From the NCBI GenBank assembly GCA_964036045.1, contig OZ038384.1:50010843-50074842 (forward strand): DNA of 64,000 nt, written 5' to 3'. Under the pieces are notes generated by a model, which saw nothing but the letters and a program-made list of their open reading frames with translations, had not been told where the DNA came from and searched no databases. The stretch comes from Eutreptiella sp. 'Long Island Sound 2002' (Eukaryota; Euglenozoa; Euglenophyceae; Eutreptiales; Eutreptiaceae). The translations under genes were made by a program, and so were the position numbers. Every line of letters begins with the position of its first letter. Position 1 is the first letter of the stretch. This document shows positions 35,001 through 47,000 of the stretch, piece after piece.

Positions 35001-38000
35001 AGGTACTGGTTATCTTTATACCATCGGTCAACCTCCATTAGACGGGCCTCTAGGCCATCACTCGGGGTTCGGGGTACACATTGGTATTCCTCTTGGTAGT
35101 CAGTAAGAATCCAGCCTTTTAGGATTCGAGCAGTTCGCATAGACAGGTCAAGGCCTCCATGGCCAGCAACTGCCAGCTCTCACCTAGGAGGGCATCCAAA
35201 TTGCTTCGACGAATATGGTCAGGCAGTTCGTTTTTCATACCCTAGATATGGTGAACAGTCCGTCTCAACTGACCGATGTAGGTCCACCATTGCTTCGGTT
35301 CAGCCTTCTCAGATCGGGGACCCTTCTAAAAGGTTGTCACGGGCTCTTGGTCGCAAAGCCATAAGATAGGGTTAGAACCGAGTAGGCGTGACTAGGAAAA
35401 GAGCAAGAGCATCCCAGCCAGGAGTTGCCGGTGGTACGTGCTGTAGTTCGATTATGATTGATTCCACTTCCTTCAAATGCCCCACGGGCACCCAACCCCA
35501 TTCATTGGCAAGGTAGTCAAGCTTCAAGGACCCATCAAGCTTTAGGCCAGAAGTATGGAAGTGACAGTGAGACAGCTCATTGGGGTCAAGCTCCTGCCAT
35601 TGGTATAGGGTACCACTGCCATGTACATCACCGGCATGTGCGATGAGTACAATCTCGCCCTTGGGGCGTGGTACTCCCATGCAATTGGTTGAAGAATTCT
35701 TTTTCTTCGGTTCCCGGAAATAGGCCTCTTCCTTGGCGGTCCATCACCAGGGATTGGTCTTCGTTATGAGGTCAGTCGGGGGGCTGATGAATATGTAAAA
35801 TTGTGTATGTGGCGTGTGTAAAAATGGCACGCCCCAATAAAACTGTGTACATCCTGGAGACCTTTCTTAGGGTAAGCACGGATTTGCGTCTCCTTTAGGG
35901 GTTGCATCGTTGATGCAGCTCGTTTCTACGAGCCGTACCCTACATCGAAACCTAGGTATTCGATATGTTCATGCATGAACTCACATTTGTAGAGTTTGAT
36001 GCGGAGATGGTTTTCCTGACAGACAGTGAAACATGCTTGTAAGAGGAGGATATGATCCTCTTGGGTACTACCCAGGCTCACATCATCGATGTGGGCCTCC
36101 ATTTCAACCCCGCACGAAACCAATTTGTGCACCAGAGGTCTTCGTTTCAGGATATGTAGAATTTTGTTCATCACCTCCTGAAAAAGGGTAGGGGCATTCG
36201 CGACACCGAAGGGCATGTCCTTCCAACGGAAGAGACGGCCCTTAGGCACTACAAAGGCGAGCAGGGCCTGAGCTGCTCGGGCTAGGTCTACCTACCAGAA
36301 ACCACTGCGCTTCGCCATCTTGGTTTTGAATCGGCATTTAGCGATTCGCTCTAGGGTGTTCCCCATCTGGGGGATACCCCTTGACTGTTTCTGGGTTTTT
36401 TTTTGACCTCACCAAAGTAAACCACCAAGCCCATAGCAGTGGAGCCAGGTTTAGCAACAACGAAAAAAAGAGTACAATGGCGAGGATAGTCCCCGTATTT
36501 AGACTCCTTGATGAGGCAAGCATCTGTACCTTCTTGGATCTGGAGTTCAACTTCGTTGATCTGGTCTTGTGAAGGTGGGTAGGGGCGACACCCCACTACC
36601 AAGCCTTCAAGCTGTGGTTTGAGTTGAAGGTGCATCTGGACCAATGTTTTGCAAGAGAGAGGTGGGGGCAGTGCACCAAACACCTCTTGATATTTCTTGC
36701 TAGAGCTCGTCAGACAGAGGTCAAGATTTGGGCTCTCAAATCTATCACGGAAAACTTCCACAGCATGGAGATTGCTTCTCCCTCGTTCTTGTTTTTTCAG
36801 TCGCCCTACTGTTTCAGGGGGCAATTCATCATCGCCCATTCCCTGAGGACTCTGCGGAGTGTAGATGAGAGAGTACACTAGCGCAGTTTCGGAATCACGG
36901 AGGGTGTTTTCCTCATCGTCCTCCTCTCACCAGCTCGAAGATTTCCAAGCCATCTTCCGGAGGTCTAGGCGAGTTCGGCGCTCGATACCCTCAGCTTTAG
37001 CCCGGAGTACATGCTGCATGTTCTTGGCGTCACGTTCAGAGATGGTCATATTGTTGGGAGAGGGTTTAGCGTTAGGAATCTTACGTGTAGGGCCATCAGA
37101 GGGCCGCATACGGAGAGCAGTATGGTCGTGGGACGCAACACTGGTGGAGTCAAGGTCCACCTCTTCCATTAGCAGTTGCGCTAGGAAGGCATTTCGTTTC
37201 ACGGTCAACACGTCCGCGTTCATTGGTGGTATTGCGGTGGGGATCTCACTTAGGTTGTCATTAGCATCAATCATGGGGGCTGAGATAGCAGGAGTCTCCA
37301 CTTCATCGTAGCTCTCGACACTCCTAGTGGTGACCAAAGGGTACTGGGATGATCTCTTCTTGAGTTCATGGAGGGTGAGGCCACCATTTTTGGCCATCAA
37401 CTCCTTGAGTACTCCCTGGTCTAGGTCACTCACGGGTACGGGATTCAGACAGCCATGAAAGATGGACAGGGGACTACCCCATTTGGGGGCAGGCATGGTG
37501 TCTTGGGAGTCTTCAGGAACATATCTAGGGCCGTTCGGAAGTTTGGTTCTTCCAACACTAATGCGGTGCAATAAACGGCACCAGTATCAATGCCCCCCTG
37601 TAGTAACCATTTCAGGGGTACACCGTACCCCTCTCGCTCCTTCAAGGGCGATCTTAGTTCAGACCCTAGCAAGCCACGAGAATGGTGAATTAGCATACCA
37701 CAACCCCAATGATCTCGAGTAACAACAATAGGCATTGTTGAGGTTTTGTGAGCAGTAGGGCTGCATCGGATGCTGCTCCTTGCTCGCGAACAGTTCTACC
37801 TGAACTTCATTTAGGTCTACATGTACGGCGGCCAATCCGTTCTCAAGGACTGGTCGCATCAGCTGATAGTTTGTGTTTCCATAAAACCGATTCAGGCAAC
37901 GCAGCACCCTCTCGCAACCCTCACCAAACCCTCCCGCACACTCTCCCAACCCTCTCCCACTCTCTCCCAACCCTTGCGCAACCCTGTCCTTCCCTCTCCC

Positions 38001-41000
38001 AACCCTTTCCAACCCGCTCCCAACCCTCTACCACCCTCTGCCAACCCTCGGCCAACCCTCTCCCACCCTCTCCACACCCTCTCCCACCATCTACCACCCT
38101 CTGCCAAGCCTCTGCCAACCCTCGCTGACGCTCTCCCCACCCTCTCCCACACTCTCCAAACCCTCTACCAACCCTCTCCCACCCTCTCCCAACCCTCTCC
38201 CACGCTCTTCCAACCCTGTCCCAACCCTGTCCCAACCCTCTCCCATCCTCTCCCAACCCTCTCCCAACCCTCTCCCAACCCTCTCCCAACCCTCTCCCAA
38301 CCCTCTCCCAACCCTCTCCCAACCCTATCCCACCCTCTCCCAACCCTCTCCCAACACTCTCCCAACCCTCTCCCACCCTCTCCCACCCTCTCCGAACCCT
38401 CTTCCACCCTTTCCCAACCCTCTGCCACCCTCTCTCAACCCTCTCCCAACACTGTACCACCCTCTTCCAACCCTCTCCCATCCTCTCCAAACCCTCTTCC
38501 ATCCTCTCCCAACCCTCTCCCAACTCACCCTTGGTACCTGTATGAAAGGTAGTTTTGTTCATCATAAATGGTTTTATGAAATATTAACGGATTTTGCTCC
38601 TGCTAGGGTACCCATGGGCCATTTTCGTTCAAAATTGGGGGGGTGGGGTCAACACCGTTGAGGTGAAGTTTTTTTTGTCCGCCGGGGGTTTTTTGGAAAA
38701 AATGCCATTTTTGCCAGGTTTTGAAAATCATGAAACCCCCCCCCCTGTTCATAATTCGTTCATAATTCACTTCATAATTCACAACTCGTTTTATGAACGC
38801 GCCAGGCATTTTATGAACGCGTTTTATGAACGCGTTTTATGAACGCGTTTTATGAACAGATGCACAGGCACACAAAAATCGCTCAAGCTTCAATCTTCCC
38901 TATACTTGCTTGTCCTTGCTTGTCCTTGCCTGTTCATGGTGCCCTAAACCTCAGGGCTGGGGCGTGTCGGGTCCTCCCAAAGGGGGGCCGTGGCCTGGGT
39001 TTCGCCTCCATCCGGGGCTTGGGCATGGGTTTAGGCAGGTGGTTAGGCTGCGGGTTTGGCCGAGGGGTGCGCTAGGACATCCACCTCCATGGGTACGGCC
39101 TCAGGTGCAGCTTTGGGCTGGGGCTCAGGGGCCTGCTTAGCCTCAGGCTTGGGTTCAGGCTTAGCTGGCTTGGGGGCCGGTTCAGCCGGCGGGTCAGGGT
39201 CCGGTTTGGGGTTAGGCTTCTTTTTGGCCTTGGCGGCCTTCTTACCTACAGCTGCAGCCTTCTGCTGCTCCCAATGGGTCAGTGCTGCAGCATGAGAGGC
39301 ATACAACAGATGCCTCTCAACCCGACACATCTCCTTTTCCCCTGGGTGATCCACCCACACTCTCCCCCCCTGCCTCGCCGCAACCGAGGTTACAACCCTC
39401 AGGTAGACACCATCGGTGTAGGGCACATACAACTATTCACCAAGCAGGGGGTTAGGTGACTCATCCCCCTCCAAAAAAAAATGCACAAAAATACCCGGTT
39501 TCTAGCTAGGACCAGCAGCGGCTCACCGCTGCATCGTGCCGCATCCAAACTGTTGCGGGTCACCATATAGCGACGATGATTGTTCGCATCCGACCGCGTT
39601 GCCCTCCGAGCAGCGATGCCATTCCACCTCTTGGCCGTGTTGTCACACACGGCCTCGTTGAAAATGCTCCCCACTTGGGGAGCCACGCTGATGCCCAGCA
39701 GCCGCCGGAGCCACGGCCGGTCCCCACCAAGGAGGACCGATGTCAGCACCCAGCTGTTGCACCAGTAAAAACTTTTGCAGTCAATAATTGACTGCAGGAC
39801 CTGTGTTCATAAGACGTGTGCATAATTCGTGTTCATAAATCAGCACGGTGTTTTATGACGGCAGTTTTAGAATTATGAACGCGGTGAATTATGAACACCT
39901 TATGAACACGAAAATGCAGACTACAAACTTGTAGCACCTGAGCCCAAATTTGGCCCAAGGCCACCATATCCTTGTCCCCCGTGACCCAATGACCCATCGG
40001 AAGGCGGGTGTGCGCGCCTTTTCCCCATGGTTCAATAGCCCCACCAATAGCTGCGACCAACTGCCACCGGCGCAAGGATACCCGTCACCCCGCACCACAA
40101 GGGTGAGGGGGCGGGTCCAGTCAATAGACTGGCACGGGGCTGGCCGGGATTGCACGTATTGTGCCCACGACCGCAGGGGCCAGCAGCAACCCGATGATGG
40201 GGGTGGGCACATTCCACCGGGGGGGGACAACACAAGCGGAGCAGTCAATGACTTCCACGTTGCGTCAAATTGGTCCCGCGTGGGGATGGGCCGTGGGAAG
40301 GGCAACCCGGTGCGGGCGGTGTAGGCGCCGCCCCGGCGGGTGATGTACTCAGACAACACGCGGAAGCCGGACCGGGGTGCACCCAACTCCAAAAGGAGGC
40401 CTATCAGATAGGGTGCGGGAAAAAGGGCCTCCGCATACGTACGGATGGCCAGCACCTTGGTTTTGTCGACCGCCGGGAGGGGGGCGTGGTCCATTGCCTC
40501 CGTAAAAAGGGCCCGCACGAGGGGGGACGATGACATCCATTGGGCCAACAGGTTGGAACACGTGCTGTCCCGAAGACTAGTGGCACCACTGAGCCGAACA
40601 AGCATCATGTGCAGCTCCGTGAAAACGGAGGGAGGGTAAGACGTAACGAAATTTGTGGACAAAGAAGCGTTGATAAAAGCTGTTAATAATTCATTTTTCA
40701 TATATGAACCGTTCATATATGAAAAATGAATTATGAACAATACTATATTTCAGACTGGTACCTAGGGCTCTCCCACCCTCACCCAACCCTCTCCGACCCT
40801 CTCCCAACCCTCTCCACATCCGCTCCCAATCCTCTCCCAACCCTCTCCCACCGTCTCCCAAACCTCTTCCAACCCTCTCCCACACTCACCCAACCCTCTC
40901 GCACCCTCTACCAACCCTCTCCCAACCCTCTCCCAACCCTGTCCCAAGCCTCTCCCACCCTCTCCCAACCAACTCCCAACCCTCTCCCAACCCTGTCCCA

Positions 41001-44000
41001 GGCCTCTCCCACCCTCTCCCAACCCTCTCCACACCCTCTCCCACACTCTCCAAACCCTCTGCCAACCCACTCCCACCCTCTCCCCACCCTCTCCCACGCT
41101 CTCCCAACCCTCTCCCAACCCTCTCCCACCCGCTCCCCACCCTCTCCCACCCTCTCCCACCCTCTCCCAACCCTCTCCCAACCCTCTCCCACCCTCTCCC
41201 AACCCTCACCCACCCTCTCCCAACCCTCTCCCAACCCTCTCCCAACCCTCTCCCAACCCTCTCCCACCCTCTCCCAACCCTCTCCCAACCCTCTTCCACC
41301 CTCTCCCAACCCTCTCCCACGTCTAATTCATCACACTTTGGATCATTTGCCACAACCTTTTGGACACGGGCAAACCTTAGATTCACAAATGACTTGAATA
41401 TAGTTGTGACCTGTGTGCACCAACTCAGCATGTGGTCCATTGCTACACAACCCCTCATATGTGAATGCACGCTTCAAGTTGCGAACAGTCCTCTGTGTTC
41501 GAGTGTGAGCAAGCTCTACCAATGAAGGTGCCCAAAGCCATTGGTGGATGATGGTGCCGAATCTTCCGCGTGCATCATCTGCGGTGCCGTGTGTTCCGTA
41601 CCAACCTGATTGTAGCATCTATCTCCCACAGACCGGTGGCACCTATACATCTGAAGTAACGTCGACATTTGTTGGACTTTCCCCTCCAAGCAGCAACGGC
41701 ATGCACATTTGGTGCGAAATCTAGTGCACAACGCAACAACATTGGTTGCCACATTTCATGAATGCAATTACAACCTCCCTTTGAAGAAACATGATGCAAC
41801 ACTGCAAGGATGCGTCCCCCCATGAGCCACATGCATGTCTATCGAGAAATTTGGAAACTTCCAAATTTGGCGGAAAATCCCTTGTTTGTGTTGCAACAAG
41901 CTATCCTACGGAGTGCTCCAGTGCTTATTTCTTTGGCTGAGGGCCCACCTTTCGCAAACGGTTTGATTTCTGTCCTCAGATAGTGAGGTGGAGTTCATTT
42001 CAGACACAGGACCATATTTTGAGCTCCAAAACTCTTGACAAGCATTGGAAGGCACGTCAATGGTAAGCGTATGGCGTTTGACTTTTTATGGCGGCAAAAT
42101 ACAAACACATGTACCACCAGTGCCTAGCATAGAGCATTACAATACAGAGCAACATTCCCTCAACACCGGGGCAGTTTTTGGGGAGACCTTCCCATGTGCT
42201 TGTCATATGGTATTGTGGGGTTCCTTCCGCCACGTCAGATATTACTGCTAGGTACGATCCTTGGGACAATGCATGGAAGTTTTGGCAGCCAAATTGGGCC
42301 CCAAAGCGCAACCAATGTTGCTAGGAATGTGCCATGGACCTTCCGGCCAAGCTTCTACGGAGCTACCAAAAGAAATTTGAGTGGCATCTGTGGAACTTGA
42401 ACCCATTGAAACTTTGATTGGTTGCTTGGTGCCCGCTATGCCTGCAAGATGCTGCATGGATAGAAATGCAGTAAAGGCTGTGCGTAACAAACGACAAAGG
42501 ATGTGGTTGTCTGCCTCTTGTGCTCTTATGTCATTGCACTTCTTGTCCTCACATTAGAAGTAGACTTGTCCACCGCCCGCCAATCCGTTGCATCCCCTTC
42601 GGGGCATTCCTCTCAGATGTTGTTACTACACCACTGAGCCAACACATGGAGGAGGGACGGGTCCCTCAAGGCCCCCTATCATAGTGCCGATGGGGATGGG
42701 GTTTGTTTTCCTTGGCAACCCTAGGGGCACCCTGAAGGGTGTCCGGAATGCCTATTGTGTGCTCCACATCACTTGGCAGGAATGGGAGCGGCTAACGCGG
42801 CGCGTTGCTACTATAACAACAGGGGTTTCCTGTTGGAATTTTGCAAGGCAAACCTATACATGGCCCGCCGCTCAAAGGCTGCCTCCACAAAAAAATGGGT
42901 CCCGTCCCGCTGGTTGTCCCTAACCACCTGTAGCGTGTGTGCGATGTACGGGCCACGGACTAACAGTTTGGGGGCACTGGGCTTGTTCTTGGGGACAAAC
43001 TTTGAAGGTTCCGGGGGTGATGGGGTTGTGCTGTGGACATGATTGCCTTTTGCAAAGCAGCCAACGTAATCTCCTAGACACCCCGGGGTGTTTCAAGGCA
43101 TTCCGGTTGTGGGGTTCCCTTTGGGGCGAAGAGGAGAGGGTGGGTAAGTGTCTAGGGAGGATGGTGGTGATGGCGGTGGGAGGGGTGGCATCCCTCTACA
43201 CGGAACCCTCCCAACCCTAGTAGAAGGGCGGCCCGCCCTGACCCAAATGTAGAGGCATAGCCGCCGCTTCCGGCTCCCCCGATCTGCCTCTCTTCCCATG
43301 CGTCCCTGCTTTGACCTTGTGCCCCATTGCCTCCATCCATCTCCATCTGCCAAATTTGCTTCTTTGTTGCCCCATGCAATGTCCCCTTCCACCAAGCCCC
43401 CGGGGCCACCCCAATTTGGCTCTTTGCCACCCCCAGCCCCCCCTTCCACCAAACGTCCAAGGCCACGCCACTATGGCTTTTCGCTGCCCTTGGTGCCCCC
43501 ATCCATGAGCCCCACAGGGCCACCGCAATTTTGCTCCTTGCTTCCCCCAACAGTGCCCAATTCCACCGGCCCACCGAGGCCACGCCAATTTGGCTCCTTG
43601 CTGCCAAAAAGGGATCACGTGCACTCCACCTCTAGCGTCAACTCAAGCAACATCAACCGAAGTCTTTTGCCATGGCCGTTGGTTGTGGGCTTATGTGTGC
43701 TTGGGAGGCTTGATCTCGATATTTGTTTTGGGGTGGAGCGGTGCTTTGCATTTGTTGCACTCCGCAGGTGGTGCTGGTTCCTTTTTCTTCGTCTGGCATT
43801 CTCTCATGGTTGTACCCCGGAATTGGGTGCTATGAAGAGGGGGATAGCATCCAACGCTATGGCACAAGATAAAACTAATGATGTTGCCCATGTTTTCACT
43901 CGGTTGGGTTGTCTGCCCAGCCATGACAACAATGACTAGGCTAACTATGACAATGCTCTTTTACACTGGACAACACCCACTCTCTCACAAGAAAGCAAAC

Positions 44001-47000
44001 ATTACAGATTGGGGGCCATTACTAAAACTTGCCCAACGAGACAAAAAACCAAGACAGAGCATGACCAAGGGTTAGGGTTAGGGTTAGAAAAAGCGAGAGA
44101 GCAGCAATACTAGTCGAGTCAACCTCTAGGATTCAATGTTCAATGCTACAATGATCCCATCCACCCCCAAACCCCCAAAACATGCGCATTGCCTTGGCAC
44201 CGTAAATACAAAGCTCTTTGGAAGGCTTCTTTTGCAAGACGATAGGTGACCCGTAGCAAAGAGTGTACCCCAAGCCAGAGAGCTGCTGGCCTTAAACCAA
44301 CCCACCCACCCAAACCCTCCCCCCTCCCCCCGCTCAGAGGGAGAAGGCACTTTGGGCCAAATGGCCAAAAACCAAACTGACCCACCCACCCTCATGCCAC
44401 AAACCCACCCATCCACCCACCCTCTTGGGGGTAGGGTAGGACCCACCTTAAGCAAAGGTTTGTTCGGGGCACACCACAACACAATGCATGAACATGAACA
44501 TTTTCTGCAAGAGAAGCAAGGAGCACAATGGGGTCAGCAGAATGCACAAGGGTTTGGAGAAGGAGGAGGAGGAGGAGGATGATATGAGAATGGGCAACCC
44601 CCCCCCCCCATTGTTGCTTGTACTAAGCCTCCCCTCAAAATAATTTTCACATGTGGATATCAAACGGCGGCGAATATCACATCGGTGTGTGAGAACATAA
44701 AATGGGGTTAGGGGTGCGTTCGAAAGGTGCAAGTGGACAGACAAGAAATTCAACAAGATGTCCAAAACTTGGAAGATCACATTGCCAAAGCCAAAGCTCT
44801 GGCCTCAAATCTGTGCAACAGAAAAAATCCAAGGTTCCATGTCAACCAATCACAATTTTCTTCCGAAAAGAAGTGGCTGTACAAGCTGCAACTCCAGGTG
44901 ACCAATGATCTATGTGCCCATCACAAAGTTAGCACTATTTGTATTGTTCGGTACATAGATTCGGCTGTGTCACAACAAGTGCAAGAGTGCATTGTGCAGC
45001 TTGTGCCCCGTACTTTGCCATGCAAGAATTGGGTTCATCTGTTGCATGTGAATAGTAATTCTGCAATGAATATTAAATGTGTGTGTGAATATTTAATGGG
45101 GGTTGAATACTAAACCAATGTGAATATCATTCAAGAGTGGGGTGTCTAAATCTAGAAAAATTGTAGGAACAAATGTTCAGGTCGTACTTTCGCACAACTT
45201 GTGAACACTTTTTGTGAAATAAACTTGTGGCCTTTGGAGCCCCTGTTCCCAACTCCAGCCCCCCCAAAGCCGCCCAAAGTAAATTTTTCACCAGCCTTGC
45301 GATACCGAGGAAGGTGGTGGTTACTAAACCCACAGGTGACTGTGGGCATAGTATGGCAAGAGCAAGCTGGACACTTGGCCAAAGCAGTCCCTTGGAGGTT
45401 TTAAGGTGACCATGTGTGCCAATCTGCCAGTCTGTCCACCAAACTGTCTGTCTGCATACTGAAAGTTCGATCCCACATCCTGCCCACTGGCATGTCTATG
45501 CCTGTGGGTCTGTTTGGCTGGCTGCACTCGTTCCCCATGGGCCTGATGCATCATTATTTGGCCAGAGAGAAGCTCCGGTTTCCTTGCGCTGACTCTCAGC
45601 ACTTTTTGTCGTGGATTGTCTCCAATTCCTCTTCACTCCACGTCTAGTACCTTCACGGCTGGACACCACTGCAGACCAAAGGTCTTACAGGCCCAAACGG
45701 TGCACAGTTCTTGGCAAGTCGGTTGCTTATTGCTATTTCCTGGATGCTTCTGGATACACGCTGACATGCACAAATGCTCATGGTGTGAGGCCCACGATGC
45801 AAAACAAGCTGAACGGGACAGTGTAAACTTACTCTTGCAGTCCCAAAGAGTCTGGAACTCATGCACACGTTCCCCATCAGCGACAGGAATGAACAAGCTG
45901 GCTGCAAGCGATTTCGATTTTGGCTGCTTTCTACTTTTGGGTGCAGGTTTGGGCACAGCTGGTGCAAACAGCTCCTTTGGGATCCATTTTTCCTGAGGGA
46001 TGTCTCGAGTACAACTGCTCCCCAAATGTGTTTCCCAAACCCCAGGTTCTCTGCGCGGACTTCACCCAGACTACTTCACTGCTGCTGTCCATTTCAGTTC
46101 TGTACTGTCCACCAGAGGGTGAATAGCCCTGCGTAAACGAGCTCTGAGAACAAGGTCTCACAGTTCTAGTTGTGAGAAAAATGGAGATAGATACATAGCA
46201 CAAAAGGGTGCAGAAAAAACACCCAATGGAACTGATGTGTTTCTTTGGGAACCAGCAAGGGACTTCCCCCCCCAACCCTGAATAGGGGGGGGGGGTAATT
46301 GAAAAACAGACAAATGCAAACCAGAGAATGCAATCCACAGTAAGGCATACGTGCATCTTTATTCTCTATACCAAACCTGATTGAACCTCAAGACGCACTG
46401 TGGCTAACAGTGTGTGCAAAACAGAAAACAAAACGTCATGTCTGACTACAGTTAGTATAACGGATAACGGGGGGGGGCTGAACAAGAGGGGGGCTGACCA
46501 GTTCCCTACCCCCCACATGCAGTCACCCATACTCACACATGCCACTGGGAAGGCTCCAAGCATACATTGCGAATCCCACATCCTCTAATTCCAACGGTTC
46601 AAGACCTGCTACACCCATGGAACCCATAGGTATGCCAGGCATCCGCCACCACAGGGTGTTGAGGAGCGATGCAAGAAGAGGACGCCGCAACCACCCTCAT
46701 CATGTGGACGCCTGGCATAAGGAGGACACCTGCTCTCTGCAGATGACGGGTTGTACTTGTCTTTGTATCCAAATCGTTTGCGGGTCGCAAAGGCCACCCA
46801 ATATGTATAAAAGGCCTGGACCTCAGGATACGGGGTTTCCGATGTGCCAAAGGAGGGGGCCGGCGCCCCAGTGCCTGCCTCCTGTTCCTGTTTGATTGGG
46901 TGGTGGCTGGGGTGCAGGGGCAGAGGCGGAGGCGGTGCTTGTGGATGGACTGGGGATGAAGGGGTGCTTGGTGCAGGGGGTGCCGCCCAGTGCGGTAGCC

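Larger units (their letters stand above)
34184..37735 (-). mobile_element. Ty3/gypsy retroelement, fragmented
   Basis: In order along the minus strand: an upstream gag/protease-like region, reverse transcriptase, RNase H and integrase, the gene order of Ty3/gypsy elements. Each domain is split by stops and frameshifts, and no LTRs or primer-binding site were recognised. It sits inside intron 4 of the J-protein gene, in the same orientation as that gene. Confidence 0.88.
38533..40762 (-). mobile_element. GGTACC-ended 2.2-kb element splitting a minisatellite
   Basis: The two ends are inverted copies: after GGTACC, 25 of the first 30 bases match (GGTACC(T/A)GT(A/C)TGAAA, then TTGTTCAT). The same 12-bp minisatellite lies on both sides, as expected for an insertion. 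Inside are arrays of TTATGAACG and TTCATAATTC words and two minus-strand coding blocks. Read on the minus strand the ends are CCTAG|GTACCAG and TTTCATACAG|GTACC, which look like splice donor and acceptor. Confidence 0.65.

Noticed and set aside
37905-41322. Gly/Glu/Arg/Trp-rich or Ser/Pro-rich repeat proteins
   Set aside because: Translation of a 12-bp minisatellite in various frames.
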